In this document: piece by piece, positions 45,979-57,833 of the stretch
How the letters are laid out: every line of letters begins with the position of its first letter
How positions within the stretch are numbered: the first letter of the stretch is position 1
Assembly (NCBI GenBank): GCA_947499935.1
Contig: CANMQH010000006.1
Location: 141,754-205,753, forward strand
Source: an uncultured Algibacter sp.
GTDB lineage: Bacteria; Bacteroidota; Bacteroidia; Flavobacteriales; Flavobacteriaceae
Reading direction: 5' to 3'
DNA length: 64,000 nt
Translations under genes and position numbers: made by a program
The notes under the pieces: generated by a model
The model's database searches: none
Seen by the model: only the letters and a program-made list of their open reading frames with translations
What the model was told of the DNA's origin: nothing

Positions 45979-46072
45979 TACTTTTTTTTTACTATTATAT
46001 ACAACTTTAGACTACTAAATTAAAGATTCCTTATAAAATTTAACAACTATGTATACGCTATTTAACTATAAT

Positions 46073-47245
46073 TTATTTAAGAATTTTCTGCATTTCATAA
46101 TTACTATCAATAGTACTCTTAATAGCATATTCATGTAAAACATCTTCATCTACATCTATACCCAAACCAGGCCTGTTAGGAACTTCTATATAGCCATCTT
46201 CCATTTTTATTGCTGGGTATGTTAGCTTTTCGCGAAGACCATTTTCTGTTTGATCATATTCCATTAAAAAATCTGGCTGATACATACGCCCAGGTATAGA
46301 TTCTATATTAGAAATAAAATGCATTGCAACATGAATACCTATAGAGGTTCCCCATGTATGAGGAATTAAATCTACACCATTAGTACTGGCTATTGCCCCA
46401 ATTCTTTTTGCTTCTGTTAATCCACCACTTGCACAAATATCTGGCTGAATGATGTCTACAGATTTATTTTTGATTAACTGTTGAAATCCAAATCTTAAAT
46501 ATTCACATTCTCCACCAGCTATTGGAATGGTCGTTTTTTGTCTCAACTCATTATACTGATCATAAAATTCTGGAGACAAAGGCTCTTCAAACCAACCAAT
46601 ATCGTATTTTTCAATAGCTCTGGCCAACTGTGTAGCTTCTCGTAATGTGTAAGCATGGTTAGAATCGACCATTAGTTCGATGTCATCACCAATAATCTCA
46701 CGTACCATTTTAACATTTTTAATATCTTCTTTAACACCTAAGCCTACTTTCATTTTAATCGCTTTAAAACCTTGGGATACATATAACTCCGCTTCTTTTT
46801 TAAAGTTTCTAGAAGGATTATCGTGACCCATAAAATACAAACCTGTTGCATATGGTTTAATTTTTGTTCTATGAGCCCCACCTAATAATGTAGATACGGG
46901 TTGATTAAGAATTTTTCCTTTAAGGTCCCAAATAGCAATATCTATGGCACTTACAGATGCCATTAAAACACCTCGTCTGGCAAAATCTAATGTTTTTCTG
47001 TACATTTTATTCCAAACAACCTCATTTTCTAAAGGGTTTTCTCCAACGACTACAGGCTCTAATAATTTAATTCCTGATTCTAAAACTGTTGCTGGACCAT
47101 ATCCTTCTCCCCATCCATGTTGCCCATTAGAAGCAGTTACCTTGACAACACATATACATCGCTCAGAATATTCCCATTGAGAAAAGAAAAAACTATCAGA
47201 TAGTTTATCCGTGAGTACAAATGTTTCTATTTTTTCAATTATCAT
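46073..47245 (-). CDS. Enolase-superfamily enzyme, candidate 3,6-anhydrogalactonate cycloisomerase (DauB-like)
   Basis: This 390-residue protein of the mandelate racemase/muconate lactonizing subgroup has the catalytic residues in place. They are the K164-x-K166 pair (IKMKVG), D194 in MVDSNHAY, then the Glu ligands in WFEEPL and IAGGECEYL, and H296 in IPHTWGTS. Anhydrogalactonate cycloisomerases of this superfamily convert anhydrogalactonate to 2-keto-3-deoxygalactonate. It is the first gene of the eight-gene operon and lies about 120 bases downstream of operator candidate D. A galactonate-type dehydratase is the main alternative. Confidence 0.85.
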   Translation of the reverse strand: MIIEKIETFVLTDKLSDSFFFSQWEYSERCICVVKVTASNGQHGWGEGYGPATVLESGIKLLEPVVVGENPLENEVVWNKMYRKTLDFARRGVLMASVSAIDIAIWDLKGKILNQPVSTLLGGAHRTKIKPYATGLYFMGHDNPSRNFKKEAELYVSQGFKAIKMKVGLGVKEDIKNVKMVREIIGDDIELMVDSNHAYTLREATQLARAIEKYDIGWFEEPLSPEFYDQYNELRQKTTIPIAGGECEYLRFGFQQLIKNKSVDIIQPDICASGGLTEAKRIGAIASTNGVDLIPHTWGTSIGIHVAMHFISNIESIPGRMYQPDFLMEYDQTENGLREKLTYPAIKMEDGYIEVPNRPGLGIDVDEDVLHEYAIKSTIDSNYEMQKILK

Positions 47246-47363
47246 ATTTTCGTATTATTTAAGGCTATTTATCCATTGACATTTAAAATTATTTAAGCAT
47301 AAAAGTAGGTATGCACAATGGATTGCTAAAATAAATTATATCTCGTTTTTAACACGTTCATAA

Positions 47364-47391
47364 ATTACCCTTAAAATAATCTATATTACCT
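47364..47391 (-). promoter_or_regulatory. Candidate PUL operator D (tandem 21-bp direct repeat)
   Basis: ATTACCC (47364-47370) and ATTACCT (47385-47391) lie 21 bp apart on the plus strand, about 120 bases upstream of the enolase-superfamily gene that heads the eight-gene operon. Confidence 0.6.
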
Positions 47392-47766
47392 ATTTTACAA
47401 CACAAATAAAGCTCTAAATATTTTAAAACTTTATCGATATCATTAGATAATTTAAAAGAAATAATTGCAAGGCTTATTAAAAAATATTGAGAAGTATAAA
47501 ATTAAAAGCATTAAATACTAAAGTACTTAATAAATAATTATTATGGTGTTTTTAATTAAGAAATTTTATTTAAAATACACCCCAGAACTATTCAATAATA
47601 GAGACACTCTAAAATTAGAATAATATCTATTCATTTTAAGAATATCTTAAATCACTTTGATAAAAGTAATGACTAATAGTTTAGAGAAATCTTTAATATT
47701 AAATTGAAGATTTTAAAGCCCTATTTAGAGTCTACAGAAACATAAAAATACTTTTAGATTAGATTA

Positions 47767-47792
47767 ATACCATTTCTGCATTGAAATGGTAT
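47767..47792. other. Perfect 10-bp inverted repeat
   Basis: ATACCATTTC (47767-47776) and GAAATGGTAT (47783-47792) form a perfect hairpin with a six-base loop. There is no T-run nearby, and the position is about 520 bases upstream of the pathway operon, so neither terminator nor core promoter fits well. Confidence 0.6.
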
Positions 47793-47982
47793 AATGTTTT
47801 TGTGCAAAATTAAAAGTACCATAACTTTAATACTTGATTCCATTCATGAATATTTTAATAAGTTTTACCCTAAAGTAAACAAAACATATTTTGCTTAGCA
47901 AGTAATTATCTAAAAATACTATATGTTATTATTTTGAATACGACTTCCCTGTTCAATTTGAAGTCACGAATTATTAAAAAGA

Positions 47983-48010
47983 AAAAGGCTACCGTTTAAG
48001 ATAGCCTTTT
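47983..48010 (-). terminator. Terminator of susCD
   Basis: AAAAGGCTA (47983-47991) pairs with TAGCCTTTT (48002-48010). The minus-strand transcript ends in a U-run. It lies 26 bases past the SusD stop. Confidence 0.8.
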
Positions 48011-48035
48011 ACATTAAATACAATTAAATACTTAA

Positions 48036-49784
48036 TTAATATCCAAAATTCTGTTCAAAATCCTCTACTCTATCTATTTCAGCTTGAGGGATAGGTAAGT
48101 AATAATGTCTCTCAAAAAATGGTCTTGTTGGATTGTTTGGATTAGCATTAACTATTTCAAAAGTTAAAGATCCATCTGTTTGCTTAGTCCATTGTAATCC
48201 TTTTTCTTCATAGCCACCTAAATGCGGCTCATTCATCCATCGTCTTTCATCAAAGAAATTATGTCTTTCAAAGCACAACTCAATACGTCTTTCTCTTTTT
48301 ATTGCTTCTAAAAGATCTGGACCTGATTTTGTAATTGCTGGTTGTAATGCTCTAGCAGACACTTTATTTAAAAATGTTCTAGCTTCAACCTCATTGCCAA
48401 CATTAAACATCGCTTCAGCATAGTTTAAATAAATTTCAGCTAAACGATAAAGAATAAAAGGTCTTTCTGGAGACATACCACCTGCAGAAGTACTTTCATC
48501 TTGAAATTTTCTGATATTATACGCTGTTTTAGAAAAATGCCTTAAGTTACCAGGCTTACTAGGATCATCTGTATCTAAACCATTATTTTCTGAATCTCCA
48601 GGAGTTATAGATTTAAAATATTCAATATTTCTACCCCTAAAAGGTGCTCCGTTGTAAAGAATATCTGCATAATATCTCAATTCTCTATTATCGTTAGGAG
48701 CCGTAGGATCGTAACTAGTTCCTGCTTCGGTAGTTGTTGTACCATCTGACATATTAAACAATTCAACAAAATTATGTGTTGGTGTCGCTAAACCCCAACC
48801 TTCATCTCCTTTTGGTCCAAAAGTTTGATTTGGCAAAGTCGTAGCGTCCTGACTATTATCAAAAAGTATATTACCAAATGCTCTAGCAAACAAGATATCT
48901 GGGTTACCTTCTGTTAAAAATAAATCTTGATAATCTTTTGCAGTAGTAACAGCTGATAAATCTCTAGCTCCAACTAAATCGATTAAATCTTTAGCAGCAT
49001 CTGCCGCATCCTGCCATTTAGTTGGCTTGTTGTAATCATAAAGCGGACCACTTGGCGTTGTACTTGGGTCATGTAGCCTACTTGCAGCATACAATAGCAC
49101 CCTAGATTTAGCTGCCATAGCCGAAAGTTTTGTTGCTCTACCAAACTCATCACTAGATCTAGATTCTGGTAATGCTGCTATTGCTGCATCTAAATTACTA
49201 ACAATAAAATCAACACAATCTTCGTAAGAATCTCTTGGTCTAACAAAATCGCCTTCTAAAAATGCAATTGGCTCATCAAAAATAGGCACGCCTCCAAAGT
49301 AATTAATCAATTGAAAATACGTATTCCCCATTAAAAATTGCATTTCACCTTTCAAAATAGCTGCTTCTTCTGGATTAGACTGCATTACAGCACTATCATC
49401 AATTTGCGCTAAAAAACCTCCTATATCACGGACGTAAGCAAAATAATCTCTCCACAAACCAAAAAAGTCTCCAACATTGTTAGGGTTCCATCCTGCTGTT
49501 ACTCTAAACCGATCTAAGTTTCTAAAATTGAACCTAGCTTCAAAAGAAGCAATTTCAAGGTTTACGCGTCTTGGCCAAAATCGTCTTCTAGTTAAACCCC
49601 AAGACCCAGAACTGTTATACGCTGATGCTACTACAAGATTTGTTAATTCTATGTTATTATAAACATCACTACCTATGAAACCTGCTCTATCTTCAGATTC
49701 CAAAACTTCTTCACAACTTAAAAATGTCACAGACATTAATAAAAATGTTGTAAGAAATATACCTGTTTTTTTTATTCTTTTCAT
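48036..49784 (-). CDS. SusD/RagB-family outer-membrane lipoprotein
   Basis: This 582-residue glycan-binding lipoprotein (lipobox VTFLSC, Cys about residue 24) partners SusC at the outer membrane. Typical SusD features include the tetratricopeptide-like helices with EEAAILKGEMQFLMGNTYFQLINYFGGVPI. Near the C-terminus are RPFILYRLAEIYLNYAEAMFNVGN and RRIELCFERHNFFDERRW, ending in HYYLPIPQAEIDRV. It follows SusC by 17 bases and ends before a terminator. Confidence 0.95.
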   Translation of the reverse strand: MKRIKKTGIFLTTFLLMSVTFLSCEEVLESEDRAGFIGSDVYNNIELTNLVVASAYNSSGSWGLTRRRFWPRRVNLEIASFEARFNFRNLDRFRVTAGWNPNNVGDFFGLWRDYFAYVRDIGGFLAQIDDSAVMQSNPEEAAILKGEMQFLMGNTYFQLINYFGGVPIFDEPIAFLEGDFVRPRDSYEDCVDFIVSNLDAAIAALPESRSSDEFGRATKLSAMAAKSRVLLYAASRLHDPSTTPSGPLYDYNKPTKWQDAADAAKDLIDLVGARDLSAVTTAKDYQDLFLTEGNPDILFARAFGNILFDNSQDATTLPNQTFGPKGDEGWGLATPTHNFVELFNMSDGTTTTEAGTSYDPTAPNDNRELRYYADILYNGAPFRGRNIEYFKSITPGDSENNGLDTDDPSKPGNLRHFSKTAYNIRKFQDESTSAGGMSPERPFILYRLAEIYLNYAEAMFNVGNEVEARTFLNKVSARALQPAITKSGPDLLEAIKRERRIELCFERHNFFDERRWMNEPHLGGYEEKGLQWTKQTDGSLTFEIVNANPNNPTRPFFERHYYLPIPQAEIDRVEDFEQNFGY

Positions 49785-49801
49785 TTTATAGATTTTTTTA
49801 T

Positions 49802-52800
49802 TTAAAAACTAATATTAGCACCTATCGTGTAGGTCTTTAATGTTCCGTAATTACTACCTGCAAAACCATTGTAACTAGCAACTTCAGGGTCTAAACCTAA
49901 ATCATCTATATCAGAGAAAAACGTAAAGAGATTAAACCCTCTAGCAAATAATTTGATATCTGCTCCTAACTTGCTTTTTTCATTTTTTAGTGTGTAAGAT
50001 AACTCTAATTCTTTTAGTCTTACAAATGCAGCGTCCATAAGCCAAGTCTGAGCATAATTTTGACCATTAGTAGTATCACCTAAACTTGTATTTATATCAC
50101 TACTTTGTTGATTGATATCTCCAAATGCTCTAGGAAATTGTGCTCCCGTGTTATCAGGTGTCCATCTTCCATCAAAAAGGTGTTGAGGTTTAACGACACT
50201 ATTAAAAAACACTAAAGTTCTGGCTCTAGCTTGACCTTGAAATAAGAAGTTTACACCAAAATTTTTCCATTGTGCACCACCTGCTAAACCAAACTGTATT
50301 TCTGGTACATTTGATAAATCTGCTCTTACTCTATCATCATTATTAAGCACACCATCATCATTAGTATCTATATAACGAATATCACCCTCTTGAGAGACAA
50401 ATGCCGGGGGACCTGTGGGAGTATTATCTGCAATTAGTTGATTTTGAGCATCTACTTGTTCTTGAGATGTTAACAACCCATTTGTAGGAAAAAACAATGG
50501 CGCCCCCAAAGGGTTACCTTGTTGTTTGAGCGACTCGAGCAATCCTGACGGGTCTATACCTTCTATAATTTTACTTCTAGCTAAGGTAAAATTACCGCCT
50601 ATATTATAAGCTACATTACCAATTTGATCATTCCATGATAATTGAAAATCAAAACCTTTGTTCTCAACTATACCAATGTTTTCACTAGGAAGATCATTAC
50701 CACCTGCTGATAATCCAAGAAAAAGAGGAGTATTTCCAGCAGCCTGTACTAAAATATTATCTCTTGTTTCTGTAAAGTAATTTACCTCACCAGATAATCT
50801 TCTATCAAATAACGTAAAATTTAAACCTATATTTAACATTTCTGAACTTTCCCAAGTTACACCAGGATTTGGCTCTGTACCTTGTGTTAAGCCAAAAAGT
50901 AATTGACCACTACCAGTTCCTTGTACAAATGTATTGGCAATTGGCTCACTGAAATTAGGTATTCCGTTATTATTAACAGTTGGCCCTAACCTGAAACGTT
51001 CTGTAAACTGGAATCTACCTATTCTATCATTCCCTAATTTAGCCCATGACCCACTAATCTTTAATTCGTCTAGCCAACTAACATTTTCTAAAAACTTTTC
51101 TTTGCTTATAGCCCAAGCCCCTGAAATACTTGGAAAAGTACCAAATCTATTTCCTGGCCCAAAATTATCAGAGCCATCTCGTCGCACTGTTAAATCTAAG
51201 AAGTACTTTTTCTTGAAATCATAAGACAAAGAACCAAAAGCACTTATTCTATTAATCTCTGCAGATGCGCCAGTTGCACTTACACCATCATTACTACCAG
51301 CAAACAACTCTGGTAAAGTAGCCGAAGGAAAGCCACCTACTTTTCTAGCTTCAAAATTATTAGATCTATCTTTTTGACGCTCAACACCCACGAAAGCATT
51401 TATAGAATGATTATCTTTAATTGTTCTATTGTAACGCAATGTTGCATTTAACAATAAATTATCATTTTGCTCAAGACGCTCTGTTAATGTTCTTTCTGGC
51501 CCTTCTCTACCTCTACCTGTTTGCGGTATAAAATCATTATTAACTTCATCAAAAATATAATACGTCCATGGCGTATACCAATCTTTGGTATGGGTATTTA
51601 TTTTACGTAAACCGGCATAGGCATTAACACTTAATCCTTCAACTAATTTATCTAATTCCCAATCAATAGAAAACCGACCTCTTAAGTTAGATCCGTCTTG
51701 ATTTACAAAGCCTGTTTGGTTACTAGATAAAAGCACTGGGTTTTGTCCAAATTCTAGAGTACCTGGCCCTGGTAAACCATTAGGAAATACGGCTACATCT
51801 GTTGGAAAACTTTGATAAATACTTTGGAATATTAATGATGAAGGAATACCTGGAGTATTTCTATCTGAAAATTGACCTGAAACATCTACCCCTACTTTAA
51901 AGTTATCTGTTACCTTAATATCAAAGTTTGTTCTAAATTGATCTTGTTTAAAATTAACATCTCCAGATCTAAATAAACTTTGTTGATTGTAACTATCTGC
52001 ACTTACGTGATATTTAATATATTCACTACCACCAGAAATACTGATTCTATGTCTTGTTTCTGGACTGCTATTTGCTATAGTTTCATCAAACCAATCTGTA
52101 TCTGGAGACGTAAATGGGTTTGTACCTATAGCATTTATTTGTTGTTGTGTAAACTGAGGCGTTCCTCCAGTTCTTTCTATAATTTCATTTTGATACGTAG
52201 CAAATTGCCTTCCGTTTATAAGGCGAACAGGCGCTGCTAATGAGGATGTATTATATTCTGTAGTTATACTAACTTTAGGTTTACCTGTTCTACCTCTTTT
52301 AGTAGTTACCAATATTACGCCATTTGCGGCTCTTGCCCCATATATGGCTGCAGTACCATCCTTTAATACTGATAAAGAAGCGATATCATCAGGAGACAAT
52401 CTACTTAACTCTGCTTCTCCAGACACAATACCATCTATAAGTATTAGCGCAGAATTATTACCTGTAGTAGATCGACCTCTTACAAAAATTTGCCTTGCAC
52501 CATTACCATTTGCTCCTGGAAAACCTCCTCTATCTACAACGACTAAGCCAGGCGCTCTACCTGCTAAGGATTTTGTAATATCTTTACTTGAACCCTGTTG
52601 AATATCTGCACCGCCTATGGTAGCTACTGCTCCTGTTAATTCTCCTCTAGTCTTGGTTGTATAACCTACAACAACTACTTCATCAAGACCAGCAATGTCT
52701 TGTTCCAAAACTATATTAATAGTCGTTTTGTTTGATACTTCAACATCTTGTGTTTTGTAACCTACATAGGAAAACACTAAGGTAGTCACTCCCTCTTTTA

Positions 52801-53143
52801 AAGTTATTGAGTACGTTCCATCAAAATCTGTTTGTGCACCAGCAGAAGTTCCTTTTGCAACGATATTAACCCCTGGAAGTGGTCCATCTGCATCCGAAAC
52901 AACACCTGTAATAACAGTCTGTTGTTCCTTAGAATTCATGTTTTTGTTATTTAAAATTGGATTCTTGGCCTCTGTGTCATAATCTGCTATTTTACCAGTA
53001 TTTGCATTTACAGCATTTACTTGTGTAAAACCTACAGAAAAACAAAAAGTCGCCAATAACGCTTTCTTAATTAACTTGTTTAGTGCAAAATCAACAGGTT
53101 TCAAGCCGTTGTCTCGCCTCTCAAGTTGTTTTAATTTTTTCAT
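49802..53143 (-). CDS. SusC/RagA TonB-linked outer-membrane transporter
   Basis: This 1113-residue TonB-dependent channel imports oligosaccharides. It has a signal region with an extended n-region (hydrophobic core about residues 31-42, ending VNA). A carboxypeptidase-D-like domain follows (about 75-160, GVVSDADGPLPGVNIVAKGTSAGAQTDFDG). The TonB box-like DEVVVVGY and plug domain (GRAPGLVVVDRGG, IFVRGRSTTGNNSALILIDGI) come next, then a beta-barrel to the C-terminal TIGANISF. The N-terminal carboxypeptidase-like domain and SusD partner mark it as SusC-type. It is preceded by operator candidate E about 110 bases upstream. Confidence 0.95.
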   Translation of the reverse strand: MKKLKQLERRDNGLKPVDFALNKLIKKALLATFCFSVGFTQVNAVNANTGKIADYDTEAKNPILNNKNMNSKEQQTVITGVVSDADGPLPGVNIVAKGTSAGAQTDFDGTYSITLKEGVTTLVFSYVGYKTQDVEVSNKTTINIVLEQDIAGLDEVVVVGYTTKTRGELTGAVATIGGADIQQGSSKDITKSLAGRAPGLVVVDRGGFPGANGNGARQIFVRGRSTTGNNSALILIDGIVSGEAELSRLSPDDIASLSVLKDGTAAIYGARAANGVILVTTKRGRTGKPKVSITTEYNTSSLAAPVRLINGRQFATYQNEIIERTGGTPQFTQQQINAIGTNPFTSPDTDWFDETIANSSPETRHRISISGGSEYIKYHVSADSYNQQSLFRSGDVNFKQDQFRTNFDIKVTDNFKVGVDVSGQFSDRNTPGIPSSLIFQSIYQSFPTDVAVFPNGLPGPGTLEFGQNPVLLSSNQTGFVNQDGSNLRGRFSIDWELDKLVEGLSVNAYAGLRKINTHTKDWYTPWTYYIFDEVNNDFIPQTGRGREGPERTLTERLEQNDNLLLNATLRYNRTIKDNHSINAFVGVERQKDRSNNFEARKVGGFPSATLPELFAGSNDGVSATGASAEINRISAFGSLSYDFKKKYFLDLTVRRDGSDNFGPGNRFGTFPSISGAWAISKEKFLENVSWLDELKISGSWAKLGNDRIGRFQFTERFRLGPTVNNNGIPNFSEPIANTFVQGTGSGQLLFGLTQGTEPNPGVTWESSEMLNIGLNFTLFDRRLSGEVNYFTETRDNILVQAAGNTPLFLGLSAGGNDLPSENIGIVENKGFDFQLSWNDQIGNVAYNIGGNFTLARSKIIEGIDPSGLLESLKQQGNPLGAPLFFPTNGLLTSQEQVDAQNQLIADNTPTGPPAFVSQEGDIRYIDTNDDGVLNNDDRVRADLSNVPEIQFGLAGGAQWKNFGVNFLFQGQARARTLVFFNSVVKPQHLFDGRWTPDNTGAQFPRAFGDINQQSSDINTSLGDTTNGQNYAQTWLMDAAFVRLKELELSYTLKNEKSKLGADIKLFARGFNLFTFFSDIDDLGLDPEVASYNGFAGSNYGTLKTYTIGANISF

Positions 53144-53687
53144 AAAATTTAGCTTAAGTTTAGATTAGTTAAATTAATAATTAATTGATTTGTTAAAATC
53201 ATTGAATAGTTTAACACGAAATTAACGGAACACAAACTAAATAAATTAACTAATTTTACCCTAGCTCACTATAATTTTACCCTTTTTTTTATTAAAATCA
53301 TAAAAATCACATACTAAAACTAATAAGAACACTGTTTTTATGTGTTTTTTCTTACTATATTAATTAAAAAAAATTATCAAAAAATTTAACAGCATTTTAA
53401 TATGACTTTAAAATATAACACTTAATTCATCTTAAATTTTCTAAGCATATTTTTCTAGTATAATTACGATAAAGTCAATAAAATTTAAACCTTCCCAACT
53501 GATTATTGTTGTGTCAAATATATTCAGTTAAGATATGAAGCTATCCAATACCTAATTGGCACGTTATGACATAACATGATTTATAGGTTTATTATCAAAG
53601 TGGATACCAACATCGATATTAACTTCTTTCAATTTGATTAAAATAATTATTAGCTCATAACTACTTTTTACTTGATCTTATTTTTTA
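53144..53687. other. Regulatory region upstream of susC
   Basis: This is 544 bases between GH2 and susC without a supported gene. It holds operator candidate E (53251-53283). A minus-strand TATATTTG (-7-like, 53515-53522) would give a leader of over 350 bases. Confidence 0.6.
53251..53283 (-). promoter_or_regulatory. Candidate PUL operator E (tandem 21-bp direct repeat)
   Basis: A perfect 12-base direct repeat, TAATTTTACCCT, occurs at 53251-53262 and 53272-53283, exactly 21 bp apart (two helical turns). It is about 110 bases upstream of susC and is the clearest copy of the PUL-wide motif. Confidence 0.7.
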
Positions 53688-56927
<3,240 letters not shown>

Positions 56928-56943
56928 TCAATTTAGAATTAAT

Positions 56944-56981
56944 AAAACCCGAACAAATATCAATTTATTTGTTCGGGTTTT
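56944..56981 (-). terminator. Terminator between the small-protein genes and GH2
   Basis: A perfect 15-bp stem (56944-56958 with 56967-56981) has an eight-base loop. It lies just past the stop of the small-protein gene at 57021, before the GH2 start at 56921. Confidence 0.85.
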
Positions 56982-57020
56982 TATTTAATAAGCAATATTT
57001 CTATAACTATTTAAGCTTTT

Positions 57021-57377
57021 TTACTGAATATTAGGCAACTCTTTTCGCATTCTAGTCATGAACTTTTTAATATCTGCGCTAGGTTTTCCAGTAATTTCAG
57101 CAAAATTACTGTTGAAAGCCATATTGACATCATTTATTTCAACTTTTTTTTCGCCTGGAGATAAATCACCTTTTTTAAAATTTTTAGCAATTTCCAAATA
57201 ATCTAACACATATTGCTTACGAGTCTTTAATAGTTTTCTACTTTTCCGCTTACTTAAATCTAATTCTTTAGTAGCTTCTGTTACAAAATATTTAATTTTT
57301 TTTTCTTGTACTTTATTTTGCGCACCTGCTGTTGAAAAAGTAATGGCTAATAATAGTAATAGTATAATTCTTTTCAT
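57021..57377 (-). CDS. Small secreted helical protein, copy 1
   Basis: This 118-residue exported protein has a signal peptide (about 1-20, ending AGAQ) and an all-helical mature part. It is a paralogue of the next gene upstream. Both share the pattern (Y/E)FVxEATKE(L/F)xLxxxxRKxLLxxRxxYVxD and a C-terminal F(M)TxMRKELP. The charged, turn-poor helices with LSKRKSRKLLKTRKQY recall Spy/CpxP-type periplasmic chaperones, where LTxxQ repeats occupy a similar place, but the LTxxQ signature itself is absent. It is the last gene of the GH16-small-protein operon. Function is unknown. Confidence 0.72.
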   Translation of the reverse strand: MKRIILLLLLAITFSTAGAQNKVQEKKIKYFVTEATKELDLSKRKSRKLLKTRKQYVLDYLEIAKNFKKGDLSPGEKKVEINDVNMAFNSNFAEITGKPSADIKKFMTRMRKELPNIQ

Positions 57378-57381
57378 AATT

Positions 57382-57403
57382 TTAATGTTAATGTTAATGT
57401 TAA
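57382..57403. repeat. Tandem hexamer upstream of the first small-protein gene
   Basis: TTAATG occurs three times in tandem (57382-57399), followed by a partial fourth TTAA. It sits 5-26 bases upstream of the ATG (57377), in the leader. Confidence 0.7.
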
Positions 57404-57423
57404 GTAATATAAACTTTCTTTCG

Positions 57424-57777
57424 TTATAGTCTTGGTAACTCTTTACGCATCCATGTCATAAAAACGCCCAATTCTATTTGGGTTTTCCCTGTTAATCTGC
57501 CAAAATCTTCTTTAAATTTAGTATTTATCCTATTAAACTCTTTTTGTTTTTCTTCAGCAGTTATATTGCCCTTTCTAAATTCTTTTCCGGCACCGACAAA
57601 GTCTTTGACATACTTTTGCCGAATTTGTAACAACTCTTTTCGCTTTTTTCGATTAAGCTTAAATTCTTTTGTTGCCTCTTCTACAAAATACTCAGTTTTT
57701 CGTTGATGACTTGATTGTGCTGCTCCTACATTAGCAAAAGCAGTTACCATTAATAATACTAATAATGCTCTTTTCAT
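57424..57777 (-). CDS. Small secreted helical protein, copy 2
   Basis: This 117-residue exported protein has a signal peptide (about 1-20, ending VGAA/QS). It is a paralogue of the 57021 protein, aligning over its length with many conserved residues (YFVEEATKEFKLNRKKRKELLQIRQKYVKDF, EEKQKEFNRINTKF, FMTWMRKELP). The mature protein is helical and strongly charged. It lies 56 bases after the GH16 gene and 46 bases before its paralogue, consistent with one operon. It resembles no catalytic family, so a chaperone, adaptor or glycan-related binding role is only a guess. Confidence 0.72.
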   Translation of the reverse strand: MKRALLVLLMVTAFANVGAAQSSHQRKTEYFVEEATKEFKLNRKKRKELLQIRQKYVKDFVGAGKEFRKGNITAEEKQKEFNRINTKFKEDFGRLTGKTQIELGVFMTWMRKELPRL

Positions 57778-57833
57778 AATTTTTTGATTTAATGATTTTT
57801 ATTTCTATGATTTTTCTTACCATTAATTATATA

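Larger units (their letters stand above)
47246..48035. other. Intergenic region between the pathway operon and susD
   Basis: This is 790 bases with no supported gene. It holds operator candidate D (47364-47391), a perfect palindromic hairpin (47767-47792) and the susCD terminator (47983-48010). A 26-codon frame at 47540 was rejected. Confidence 0.6.

Noticed and set aside
47540..47620. A 26-codon reading frame in the gap upstream of the pathway operon
   Set aside because: It is short, AT-driven, and has no ribosome-binding or protein-like features.
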